This document shows, piece after piece, positions 36,079 to 42,470 of a stretch of 63,318 nucleotides of DNA. Position numbers and translations under genes: made by a program. Numbering within the stretch: position 1 is the first letter of the stretch; the number at the start of each line of letters is the position of its first letter. The stretch is from positions 1 through 63,318 of the IMG/VR virus record IMGVR_UViG_3300037993_001113; one strand, given 5' to 3'. The notes beneath the pieces are model-generated. The model had not been told where the DNA came from. It did no database searches and was given only the letters and a program-made list of their open reading frames with translations. The DNA comes from a virus.

Positions 36079-36382
36079 CGGGGGTTTCTCCTGGCAGTTC
36101 GGACGGCGTTGTTCCCGCCGGTTTGTGCAATGCCGCCACCTGCGCAAGGTCCCAGCCGAGGTAGGCGGCCAGCCGTTCGGCAAACCGCATCGACGGCCGG
36201 GCCGCGCCGTGCAGCACCCGCGACAGGTAATCGGGCACTACCTGCAGCGATTCGGCCATGGCGGCGATGTTGTAGGGACGCCACGGTCCCTTGGGGGGTT
36301 GTCCGGTGCGCGACGGCGCGCGGCGCGGCACCAGCGGGGATACCGGAGGGAGCGCGGCGGCGGAATGTACGCGTTTGCTCAT
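35912..36382 (-). CDS. XRE-type helix-turn-helix regulator
   Basis: 156 residues from the ATG at 36382 (MSKRVHSAAALPP). Residues about 37-80 (YNIAAMAESLQVVPDYLSRVLHGAARPSMRFAERLAAYLG) form a Cro/C1-type HTH. The C-terminal 70 residues are Arg/Ala-rich and probably disordered; they are encoded in the region that overlaps the start of the ParB-like gene in another frame. It is the first gene after the leftward promoter and 30-bp leader element, as expected of a phage regulator. Confidence 0.6.
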   Translation of the reverse strand: MSKRVHSAAALPPVSPLVPRRAPSRTGQPPKGPWRPYNIAAMAESLQVVPDYLSRVLHGAARPSMRFAERLAAYLGWDLAQVAALHKPAGTTPSELPGETPDAQSRIRTRRGNIPAAARAKSDNNARAVRNRPAAGNSGSKARPAGRKRSPPARSA

Positions 36383-36418
36383 ACACGTTCGGTCCCCGGC
36401 GGCGCGTGCGAACCATTG

Positions 36419-36448
36419 CTGCCTCTGCCCTGCTGTGCTTCCGGGAGC
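36419..36448 (-). promoter_or_regulatory. 30-bp leader element, leftward copy
   Basis: On the minus strand this begins GCTCCCGGAAGCACAG and ends GGGCAGAGGCAG. All 30 bases are identical to 54740-54769 on the plus strand. It starts 68 bp from the first base of the -35 box at 36515 and so falls about 30 nt into the transcript, before the first leftward gene. Confidence 0.75.
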
Positions 36449-36486
36449 AACGGCCCGCATGACAACGCCTGCCGGGTACGCTACGA

Positions 36487-36515
36487 ATCATTACATAACC
36501 GTACCGGTAAGTCAA
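36487..36515 (-). promoter_or_regulatory. Leftward promoter for HTH/ParB operon
   Basis: On the minus strand the -35 is TTGACT (36515-36510). The -10 is TAATGA at 16 bp spacing (36493-36488), or AATGAT at 17 bp. It lies upstream of the 30-bp element and the HTH gene. Confidence 0.6.
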
Positions 36516-36598
36516 GAATGAAAAATGGTAAACCGCACTGGTGCGCCGGGCTGGCACCGCCACGCGCCGCCGGTACGCGCACAAGGACCATGACCTAC

Positions 36599-36751
36599 GG
36601 GAGAGAAATATAAATTTTATCCAAATGTCGCAACCCTAAGAAGAAGAATGCGCGCGCGCGGGCGCGCCGGGCGCGGTAAGAGAATCTGTATAGCTTTCCT
36701 TTTTCTTATCTTAGGGATGCGACATATGGATAAATAATTTTTTTCTCTCCC
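36599..36751. repeat. Long inverted repeat with GC-only core in divergent intergenic region
   Basis: Arms 36599-36646 and 36704-36751 are reverse complements at roughly 40 of 48 positions, the inner part (ATGTCGCA.CCCTAAGA) being best conserved. Between them lie about 57 bp, including a run of alternating CG (cgcgcgcgcgggcgcgcc). The stretch lies between the leftward HTH/ParB promoter and the rightward gene at 36777, a typical place for an origin, operator cluster or cruciform. Confidence 0.75.
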
Positions 36752-36776
36752 GCTTGTTTTGTTGTATCCTGTTGTT

Positions 36777-37601
36777 ATGAAAGCACCTTATCGAAGCGTG
36801 AAGAAAAGATCGGACCTGTTTTACGTCGGTCAGCGCCTGGGTAAGGACAGCATGCTGCAGGTCAGCGGGTCGGTCGATCCGCTGTCATGGCGTCAGGTAA
36901 TCTGCCTGTGCGACTGCGGAAACACCGTTGTGCTGCCCTATCAGCACGCTTACGCGGGAAGGTTTTCCTGCGGCTGCAGACGCCGCATACGGCAGGATTG
37001 TGCCGATCATGCCGGGTTACGGGTGCACAACGGCGCCGGAAATAACGGCGAAGGACGCACGCTGACGGTATTGTGCCGCGATGAAAAAACCCAGTTGTGG
37101 ATTTACCTGTGCGAGTGCTGCGCCGCAACTTTCGATGTGCCGCGCGGAATGGAGCGCGGTGTGCGCGGCAGCCTGCGCGGCATCGCCGGCGAAACCTGCC
37201 CTAACTGGATTCCGTTTTACCCGAACGGCGGATGCGGTCTGAGCGATGCATACTGGGAACGTTACGGGCGGCCCGTGGAAGCCGATTACGGACTGGCCAT
37301 GCACAACCCGCCGGGGCATAACAGCGCCGATAAAGACTATACCTGGGCGGCGCCGTTTTACAAACCGGAACGGGTGAAGCGCGGCAGTGGCGGCGAAGTG
37401 CTCGGGGTATACGGGCTGCCGACCGAGGGGACGCCGCCGGGGCCGCGGCCAACCAGCGTATGGGCGCACCCGGAACTGCCGGATCTGCCTGCAGCAGTCT
37501 TTGCAACGCCGGTACCCGAAGATATGGACGGAATGGCTGCAGTGCTGGCGGAAATAGACTGGATCGCGCCGCCCGTGCCGGAGCGAAGCGGACGGATGTA
37601 G
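36777..37601 (+). CDS. Zinc-binding DNA-binding-like protein
   Basis: 274 residues, ATG at 36777. CLCDCGNTVVLPYQHAYAGR followed by FSCGC (about 43-68) matches the CxCG...G...SCGC zinc motif found in phage and plasmid AP2/HNH-associated proteins. A second motif, YLCECCAATFDVPRG, and a later Cys follow. It is the only rightward gene inside the leftward early block, faces away from the HTH regulator across the long inverted repeat, and ends at a 13-bp palindrome variant. This suggests a regulator or origin-associated protein; that is inference. Confidence 0.55.
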   Translation: MKAPYRSVKKRSDLFYVGQRLGKDSMLQVSGSVDPLSWRQVICLCDCGNTVVLPYQHAYAGRFSCGCRRRIRQDCADHAGLRVHNGAGNNGEGRTLTVLCRDEKTQLWIYLCECCAATFDVPRGMERGVRGSLRGIAGETCPNWIPFYPNGGCGLSDAYWERYGRPVEADYGLAMHNPPGHNSADKDYTWAAPFYKPERVKRGSGGEVLGVYGLPTEGTPPGPRPTSVWAHPELPDLPAAVFATPVPEDMDGMAAVLAEIDWIAPPVPERSGRM

Positions 37602-37609
37602 TCTCTACA
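37597..37609. promoter_or_regulatory. 13-bp palindrome, site 4 (one-base variant)
   Basis: TGTAGTCTCTACA overlaps the stop codon of the gene ending at 37601. Outer arms TGTA/TACA are intact. Confidence 0.55.
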
Positions 37610-37657
37610 AACGCAAACGGCGGGTGAGGGGTTGGCCTTTCCACCGCATCGCCCGGA

Positions 37658-37942
37658 TCACTCGAACCCGATCCAGTCGCCAGCGTTCGCTTCCAGCCCC
37701 GTGCGTGTGTACACTTCCGTTGTGCGTACGCTGGCGTGTCCGAGCGTTGCCTGTATCGTTTCGAGCGGGCAGCCTGCGTTGCGGGCAAGCCGTGCATGAG
37801 TGCGGCGCAGGTCGTGCGGCTGCAGGTCCGGTATACCGATGGCCGCGCCGTAACGCCGCACGATGTCGCGTACTGCGGCGGGAGACAGCGATCCGTTGAT
37901 AGTGCCGGTGGAAGTGATACTGCGGAGGATATAGTCAGGCAT
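37658..37942 (-). CDS. Tyrosine recombinase, C-terminal catalytic half
   Basis: 94 residues from the ATG at 37942, which overlaps the end of the CSx-repeat gene by 8 bp. It contains HDLRRTHAR (H43, R46), LGHASVRTTEVYTR (H69, nucleophile Y78): boxes II of integrases. The first Arg and the beta-hairpin Lys are missing because they are encoded at 39013-39648. Read back to back, the two halves would make one ordinary integrase of about 300 residues. Either a split enzyme is assembled from two chains or the integrase is disrupted. Confidence 0.8.
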   Translation of the reverse strand: MPDYILRSITSTGTINGSLSPAAVRDIVRRYGAAIGIPDLQPHDLRRTHARLARNAGCPLETIQATLGHASVRTTEVYTRTGLEANAGDWIGFE

Positions 37943-38336
37943 CGGGCTTCGCTGTCCATACCGCATACTGATCTTTAGTAAGCTGTACATTAGCAACCAT
38001 ATAGCGGGAGTCCTTTACGTCTGCGGTGTACGAGCAGTGCGAGCAGCCCGAGCAGCGCGAGCAGCGCGAGCAGACCGAGCAGTCCGAGCAGCGCGAGCAG
38101 TCCGAGCAGAGCGAGCAGTCCGAGCAGCCCGAGCAGTCCGAGCAGAGCGAGCAGCCCGAGCAGTCCGAGCAGTCCGAGCAGCCCGAGCAGTGCGAGCAGC
38201 CCGAGCAGTGCGAGCAGAGCAAGCAGTCCGAGCAGCCCAAGCAGCCCGAGCAGTCCGAGCAGTCCGAGCAGGATAGATCTGCTTTAACCGCTACTTCCCG
38301 TTTTGTTGCCGCTGTCATAATTTCGTCGATTGTCAT
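37935..38336 (-). CDS. Cys-Ser-X tripeptide-repeat protein
   Basis: 133 residues: N-terminus MTIDEIMTAATKREVAVKADLS, then about 27 C-S-X units with X = Asp, Gly, Arg, His, Leu or Val, then a unique C-terminus (YTADVKDSRYMVANVQLTKDQYAVW). ATG at 38336 after AAGGA. A Cys every third residue, about 29 in all, implies dense metal binding or disulfide cross-linking if folded. It lies between the two halves of the tyrosine recombinase. Confidence 0.65.
   Translation of the reverse strand: MTIDEIMTAATKREVAVKADLSCSDCSDCSGCLGCSDCLLCSHCSGCSHCSGCSDCSDCSGCSLCSDCSGCSDCSLCSDCSRCSDCSVCSRCSRCSGCSHCSYTADVKDSRYMVANVQLTKDQYAVWTAKPDA
38032..38274. repeat. 9-bp tandem repeat GAGCAGNNC, about 27 units
   Basis: Units differ almost only at bases 7 and 8 (TC, CC, TG, CG, AG, AC); two units start AAG. 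On the minus strand the invariant part is TGC TCG (Cys-Ser) and the variable pair falls in the third codon, so coding variation is confined to one residue per unit. Confidence 0.92.
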
Positions 38337-38357
38337 TGGTTTATGTCCTTAATTTCA

Positions 38358-38419
38358 TTCATCCATTCGGTTAGTATTTCCGCCGTCCAGACGGGCACTG
38401 CGATTGTGCGCGTGCGGCC
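38358..38419. repeat. 62-bp direct repeat, copy A
   Basis: Identical to 39029-39090 (offset 671 bp). Copy B encodes the C-terminal end of the integrase N-half. Copy A sits after, and is fused to, the truncated gene 38371-38568. It marks a tandem duplication or a deletion-prone segment carrying 38420-39028. Confidence 0.9.
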
Positions 38420-38568
38420 CGGGCCGCGCCGTGCAGCACCTCGCCGATAGCGTCTTCACGCGCCTGCGCGTAATCGTATGACGGGCCGGACCGGATCGCC
38501 GTTTCGCGAACCTGCAGAATGCGTTCGAACAATTCCACAAGTAAAACAACATCGCGTCGCGTCAACAT
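38371..38568 (-). CDS. Small hypothetical protein, chimeric C-terminus
   Basis: 65 residues, ATG at 38568 after AAGGAGACAG. Residues 1-48 (MLTRRDVVLLVELFERILQV...) are an ordinary helical sequence. From about residue 50 the frame enters the 62-bp repeat in a frame other than the integrase frame, giving AARAQSQCPSGRRKY. The native C-terminus was therefore probably lost when the repeat was joined here. Confidence 0.5.
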   Translation of the reverse strand: MLTRRDVVLLVELFERILQVRETAIRSGPSYDYAQAREDAIGEVLHGAARAARAQSQCPSGRRKY

Positions 38569-38581
38569 CGCGCTGTCTCCT

Positions 38582-39016
38582 TTATCCGTTGATTTCGTAA
38601 TGTATGCTGATCGACGTAGTTAGCAGACACAGCACCAGTGCGGTTGTGCCATCCGGCGGATAGGATGACAGGATCATGTTGCCTTTGTGCTCTCCGCACA
38701 CCGAAACACACCAGGTACCTGCAAAAAACGATGCAGTGCCTTTAATATCATGCGATGTGACACCGGTGTGCTTGTCCGCGTGTGGCGTAGCGATCTCGAA
38801 CGGTTCTGCCAGTTCCGGTATCTCGTGGTGCCTGAACCATAAATACAAACTGCGGATCGCACCGCGTTTTACATTAGGTTCGAGCATTACCTCCATACGT
38901 CCCCAGCGTTCGTGCTTCAACTGCGGAATGGGTATACGGTAGTCCCATCCGTACTTTTGGTCCTGATATTGTGCCGCATCGCGGAACACCACAGGCTTAT
39001 CGGCTTTCTTTGTCAT
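38582..39016 (-). CDS. Hypothetical protein
   Basis: 144 residues, MTKKADKPVVFRDAAQYQDQ at the start, ATG overlapping the stop of the integrase N-half (ATGA). It appears soluble alpha/beta, with a hydrophobic stretch TTALVLCLLTTSISI near the end. No domain is recognised. It is one of the genes lying between the two integrase halves. Confidence 0.55.
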   Translation of the reverse strand: MTKKADKPVVFRDAAQYQDQKYGWDYRIPIPQLKHERWGRMEVMLEPNVKRGAIRSLYLWFRHHEIPELAEPFEIATPHADKHTGVTSHDIKGTASFFAGTWCVSVCGEHKGNMILSSYPPDGTTALVLCLLTTSISIHYEING

Positions 39017-39648
39017 CTTTCAAGCTCCTTCATCCATTCGGTTAGTATTTCCGCCGTCCAGACGGGCACTGCGATTGTGCGCGTGCGGCCGCCCTTGCCG
39101 GTCAGATTGGCTATCAGCATACGGCCGCTGCGGGTGACAATGTGATCGGTGGTAAGCGCGCAAGCCTCGCTCCTGCGCAGGCCGCAACCCACCAGCAACG
39201 CCAGCACCGCGCGGTCGCGTTTGCCCTGTAAAGTGCTGCCATCCGGCGCCGTCAGCAGCGCGTAAGCCTGCTCCGCATTGAGCCAGCAACCCGTTTTTGT
39301 GCCGCGCACGGGCCTGGCGCGGATACGCTCTATTTGTGCTGCGGTTGTTTGTGCGATCCACCCGAGGTCGGCGGCTTCGCCTGCCAGCCGTTTGAGCGCC
39401 GCCAGCGCCTGGTTCAGCGTTGCAGCGCCTTTACCCTGCGCGGCGAGCGACCGTAAATGCCGTTGCACGGTTTCGCGGTCGAGCGTTGCATTGCCGGCGC
39501 GCATGTAACCGGCGATCTGTGCCTTGTAACTGCGCTGCGTGGACGGCGACAGGCCGGTCAGCGCTGCGGCGATACAGCGGGCCGGAAGATCGGTGGCCGC
39601 AGGCGTGGCGGTCACGGTTGTCACGGCATTCGCAGTCGCGGTTGTCAT
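39013..39648 (-). CDS. Tyrosine recombinase, N-terminal half with Arg I and Lys
   Basis: 211 residues from the ATG at 39648 (overlaps the clamp stop). Residues 25-105 form the SAM-like core-binding domain. GCGLRRSEACAL (154-165) contains the box I arginine, and TGKGGRTRTIAVP (183-195) the catalytic beta-hairpin Lys. It stops after TEWMKELER, exactly at the interdomain loop before the H-x-x-R/H/Y part that is found at 37658-37942. Alone it could bind DNA but not cleave it. Confidence 0.82.
   Translation of the reverse strand: MTTATANAVTTVTATPAATDLPARCIAAALTGLSPSTQRSYKAQIAGYMRAGNATLDRETVQRHLRSLAAQGKGAATLNQALAALKRLAGEAADLGWIAQTTAAQIERIRARPVRGTKTGCWLNAEQAYALLTAPDGSTLQGKRDRAVLALLVGCGLRRSEACALTTDHIVTRSGRMLIANLTGKGGRTRTIAVPVWTAEILTEWMKELER
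39029..39090. repeat. 62-bp direct repeat, copy B
   Basis: Perfect partner of 38358-38419. It encodes the last residues of the integrase N-half (from RTRTIAVPVW to TEWM). Confidence 0.9.
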
Positions 39649-40349
39649 TGGCTTTTCTGCGGTAACCGCGCCTTCCAGAAACCGTTGCATACGTCTGTAC
39701 TGCAACCCATGAGCGCTACGGTTACATCCTGTCCGTCTTCCGTTTCGGCTTTGAACATGGCCGGTCTGTACGCAATGCTGTCGCTGCCTGCGCGTTTCGG
39801 CGTTTCAAAGTACACGGTCACCTCGCGTACGGGTTTGTTCGTACCGGCATCGGTCACCTTTTTGAGCAGTGCGCATACCTCGTACAATTGTTCGACCGCG
39901 AAGCTGCAGGCGAACGCGGCATTGCGCGGGTCGGATATTACGCGATCGATGTCCGGGAAGCGGTTGCCGGTTTCGTTCGCTTCCGCGCATTTGACAACAG
40001 TGCTGTTAGTACCATCGCTTACGGCAAGCGCGAACCCGTCCGGCGACTGCGTAACGGCGGCGCACGCAAGCACGGGGATAGTGTTTTTGGCGGGTATCGC
40101 CCCGGCCAGCATTTTTGCGTCGCCGGCGGGCAGCAGCAGGTGCGGAAATATGTCGGTCGCGGTTGCTTCGCCGTTACCGGGCACCGGGAACGATTCGGCT
40201 TTCAGCTCGGGCACGGCTGCAATCCGCGCGAGCTTTATACCATCGGTCGCCGCGGTGTACTCCGGGGCGATCAGTATGTTGGAAAGCCTAAAGCTGTTTT
40301 GCTCCGTTGAGCAGAACGCGGCTACCGCGAGGTTGTGTTTATTCAGCAT
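39645..40349 (-). CDS. DNA polymerase sliding clamp (beta-clamp-like)
   Basis: 234 residues; the ATG at 40349 follows AGGAAAGGAA. LNKHNLAVAAFCSTEQNSFRL...EYTAATDGIKLARI (about 2-43) matches the clamp pattern '..FxSKExxRYxLxGV...TDGhRLA'. FPDIDRVI near 137 matches the F/YPDxxRVIP motif, and VTVALMGCS near the end matches the VLMPM element. It is shorter than host DnaN (about 370), as in several phages. It is likely the processivity factor for the split family A polymerase, an unusual partner since such polymerases often use none or thioredoxin. Confidence 0.7.
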   Translation of the reverse strand: MLNKHNLAVAAFCSTEQNSFRLSNILIAPEYTAATDGIKLARIAAVPELKAESFPVPGNGEATATDIFPHLLLPAGDAKMLAGAIPAKNTIPVLACAAVTQSPDGFALAVSDGTNSTVVKCAEANETGNRFPDIDRVISDPRNAAFACSFAVEQLYEVCALLKKVTDAGTNKPVREVTVYFETPKRAGSDSIAYRPAMFKAETEDGQDVTVALMGCSTDVCNGFWKARLPQKSQ

Positions 40350-40530
40350 CGGTTCCTTTCCTGTCGCCGAACCATGCACTGGACAGCCTTGTATCCTGAC
40401 CGCGCCCCCGCTGGTGATCGGTCCAGTAGCTTACGCCGTTAACGGCGCCCCACAGCGTATCGCGTGCGGTTACAAGATCGCTGCCCGGTGAGCTTAAGAT
40501 TGCTTCGAGCTGCCGTACCCATGCTGCCAT
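40339..40530 (-). CDS. DUF932-like C-terminal remnant or mini-protein
   Basis: 63 residues: TLWGAVNGVSYWTDHQRGRGQDTRLSSAW ends as in DUF932 (phage/plasmid-like TIGR03299) proteins, where the motif T-x-W-G-x-x-N-A-V-T-x-x-x-D-H...RL-x-S-A-WFG lies at the extreme C-terminus of a protein of roughly 300 residues. The rest of the domain is absent upstream. It overlaps the clamp start by 11 bp. It could be a decayed gene now serving only as a translational coupler. Confidence 0.55.
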   Translation of the reverse strand: MAAWVRQLEAILSSPGSDLVTARDTLWGAVNGVSYWTDHQRGRGQDTRLSSAWFGDRKGTDAE

Positions 40531-40984
40531 AACCTAACAGGCAAGTCAAGTATATAATGATGTCAATAGCGAAAGTATTTGTACAAGCGGCGAAACGGTA
40601 AGGCAGGTAAACCGACAGCTGGCACAACAGGCAGCCAGGCACATTGCAGCCAAGCACAACGGGAGCAGGATGTTCAGCGAAACGACGGGCGAAGCCCGGC
40701 GTAAGCTGCACAGACTGCGACCTATAGCAGCAACCGTGTAAGCGCACCGCAGGCCGCAGGCGACAGCAGACCTTGCAACATGCAACATCGCTTGCAACCC
40801 GTATGCGCATCGTGCTACGAATTAACAGGTTCGTGCTACGGCAGTGAGCCTGTTGACCCGTTGCGTATCGACGGTAAGGCAGCGGCGCAGGCGGCAATAA
40901 AGGGCACTTATTTGCGCACATCAGGTGGGAAAGGGTATGCGCGGCAGCCGGCAGGGACGCAAGCCGTGCGCACACATACACGCA

Positions 40985-41004
40985 TACGTTCCACGTGGAA
41001 CGTA
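40985..41004. promoter_or_regulatory. parS-like 20-bp perfect palindrome
   Basis: The centre GTTCCACGTGGAAC is the core of the bacterial chromosomal centromere parS (consensus TGTTnCACGTGnAACA); only the two outermost consensus bases differ (C and G in place of T and A). The symmetry extends to 20 bp, TACGTT..AACGTA. It is the only copy noticed. Confidence 0.75.
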
Positions 41005-41023
41005 GCACGAATGCCTGTGCAAC

Positions 41024-41039
41024 TGTAATACAGCTTACA
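41024..41039. promoter_or_regulatory. 16-bp motif TGTAATACAGCTTACA, copy 1
   Basis: Identical to 54687-54702, where it overlaps the spacer and -10 of the capsid-operon promoter. TGTAA/TTACA arms flank a 6-bp centre. Here it lies 20 bp beyond the parS-like palindrome. Possibly an operator. Confidence 0.5.
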
Positions 41040-41289
41040 CAATTGTACTCACGCTAATGTACGTTATCGGCAGCAGCACGGGTGTGGCGCCCGGCAGGTG
41101 TGCGGTTAATAGTGAAGGGGGTGTGGCGTGCAGATTGCGGCTTGACTCCGTCCCCGCATTCCTGCAATGATTTTCAAAATAATAAGCGATTTTTTAGGTA
41201 GGTTATTTTTCAATCGCTTCATGGCGGCAACGGCGCCGCAGCAACGCGCGCTGAGACCGCGAAAGCGGGATCGAGCGCAATAGTACACG

Positions 41290-41946
41290 TTACAGCAACG
41301 CGATGATTTGTTTGCCGATGTACTCGCTGTAAGCGGGCGGGATAGCTTCGCGGGTCTCATGCCTGCCCATCCACGGCACGCCCATTTCATCGCGCCATAG
41401 TTTCTCCGGGTCCTGTCTGCCGAACTCGCGGTAGATGCGCTCGCGGCTTTCCGCCCGGTGCGGGTTGAGCACACGCACACTGCGATTGCACTGTATGCCA
41501 TCCGGCGGCAGCAGCGGCACCGCGCTTTCGAACAGCCTGTGGCGGTGCACCCGCATGCCGAACGCGGTGCCGCACAGCACCAGCGGGTTGCGCAGTGGGG
41601 CTCCGGGTACGTTCTCGATCACCCATATTGCGCCGCTGGCTTCCAGCCGTTCGCGCACCGGATCGATCAGCCTCGGCTTTGGCGTTGCCAGATGCCGCAT
41701 GGCGATGCTGTAACTCTGGCACGGCGGGCTCGCCCACACAAAATCGGGAGCAACACTGTCAATCGTGAAGGTCATCGCGTCGTCCTGTATAAACACTTCC
41801 CCGCAGTAGCGCGGTTGCGACTTAATATCCACGCCGACAACGAAGAAACCCGCGCGCTGCAGGCCTTTGGTCGCTCCGCCTGCCCCGCAGAACAGGTCGA
41901 GCGCGACAGGGCGGTCAACGGGGTGCGTGTCCGGTGTGACTATCAT
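41290..41946 (-). CDS. C5-cytosine DNA methyltransferase
   Basis: 218 residues, short for this family. ALDLFCGAGGATKGLQRAG (14-32) is motif I; ASPPCQSYS (about 71-79) is catalytic motif IV with the nucleophilic Cys; WVIENVPGA (about 109-117) is motif VI (ENV). The target-recognition part is minimal, and the C-terminal MGVPWMG...IPPAYSEYIGKQI fits motifs IX-X. It may protect phage DNA from host restriction or mark it; the specificity cannot be read from the sequence. Confidence 0.88.
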   Translation of the reverse strand: MIVTPDTHPVDRPVALDLFCGAGGATKGLQRAGFFVVGVDIKSQPRYCGEVFIQDDAMTFTIDSVAPDFVWASPPCQSYSIAMRHLATPKPRLIDPVRERLEASGAIWVIENVPGAPLRNPLVLCGTAFGMRVHRHRLFESAVPLLPPDGIQCNRSVRVLNPHRAESRERIYREFGRQDPEKLWRDEMGVPWMGRHETREAIPPAYSEYIGKQIIALL

Positions 41947-42020
41947 ATACGCCTGCGCATGCGCAACGCGATCCCGTACGGCTTCCGAGCCGGGCGTGGA
42001 TCGCTATGGCAGTGTTACGT

Positions 42021-42470
42021 TCACTCCATCCAGTTGACGCAGCCTGCCGTAATGCATTTTGCATGCATGTGGCCGTTGTATCCCGCGACGCTGTAGCCTA
42101 GTGTGCCGCCGCATCCGGCCGGACAGTCCATCTGCCCGGTACCGCCGTGACCGCGACCCAGCCCGGCAGCCTTCGCGTGTTCGTGCGCGGCGTTAATGCA
42201 CCGCACGGTGAGTTTGGCGCGTTCGTGATGACTACGCTCCTCCGCTTCTGCCTGTTCGCGCGTCGGCGTCTCTCGTTTGTCGCATGTGGTCGTTGCCTCC
42301 GGGTCGCCTGTGCACAGCAAATGTGCGTAGCATCCCGGCCCGGTGCCGAACAGATCGCTGTATACAACACCCGCTTTGCAGGATTCGTTGACAAACACCC
42401 CGTTGAAGTGCACGCAGGTGCGCATGCGGTCTTCAATGCTCTTCTGAAATCGTATCTCGCTTCTGGTCAT
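42021..42470 (-). CDS. Cys/His-rich hypothetical protein
   Basis: 149 residues from the ATG at 42470, overlapping the stop of the upstream gene (ATGA). An N-terminal CVHFNGVFVNESCKAGVVY and a C-terminal CPAGCGGTLGYSVAGYNGHM..KCITAGCV look like two zinc-binding modules. Such proteins are frequent in phage early regions and are of unknown function. Confidence 0.55.
   Translation of the reverse strand: MTRSEIRFQKSIEDRMRTCVHFNGVFVNESCKAGVVYSDLFGTGPGCYAHLLCTGDPEATTTCDKRETPTREQAEAEERSHHERAKLTVRCINAAHEHAKAAGLGRGHGGTGQMDCPAGCGGTLGYSVAGYNGHMHAKCITAGCVNWME

Larger units (their letters stand above)
40531..41289. other. 759-bp gene-poor region containing a parS-like palindrome
   Basis: No convincing gene: only short ORFs on either strand, none with a good ribosome site, although a plus-strand frame ending at about 40742 and ORF 40780-41028 look weakly protein-like. 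AT-rich patches lie at 40550-40580 and 41155-41215. It holds a 20-bp palindrome (40985-41004) and one copy of a 16-bp motif (41024-41039). It is a plausible origin, partition or packaging region, or decayed genes next to the DUF932 remnant. Confidence 0.6.

Noticed and set aside
38032-38274. Regular short repeats as a CRISPR array
   Set aside because: Units are 9 bp without spacers of 25-40 bp; coding microsatellite instead.
38026-38352. Plus-strand ORF of Glu-Gln repeats opposite the CSx gene
   Set aside because: All frames stay open in a 9-bp repeat; there is no ribosome site, and the minus-strand frame has unique flanks and operon spacing.
40547-40570. Leftward promoter at TTGACT / TTGACA near 40550-40570
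   Set aside because: It resembles the 36515 promoter over the first 20 bases, but no -10 box lies at 16-18 bp before the ATG; left unannotated.
40780-41028. 82-residue plus-strand ORF in the gene-free region
   Set aside because: No ribosome site, and it runs through the parS-like palindrome; composition is only weakly protein-like.
41106-41222. 38-residue minus ORF after the methyltransferase
   Set aside because: No ribosome site and too short to support.
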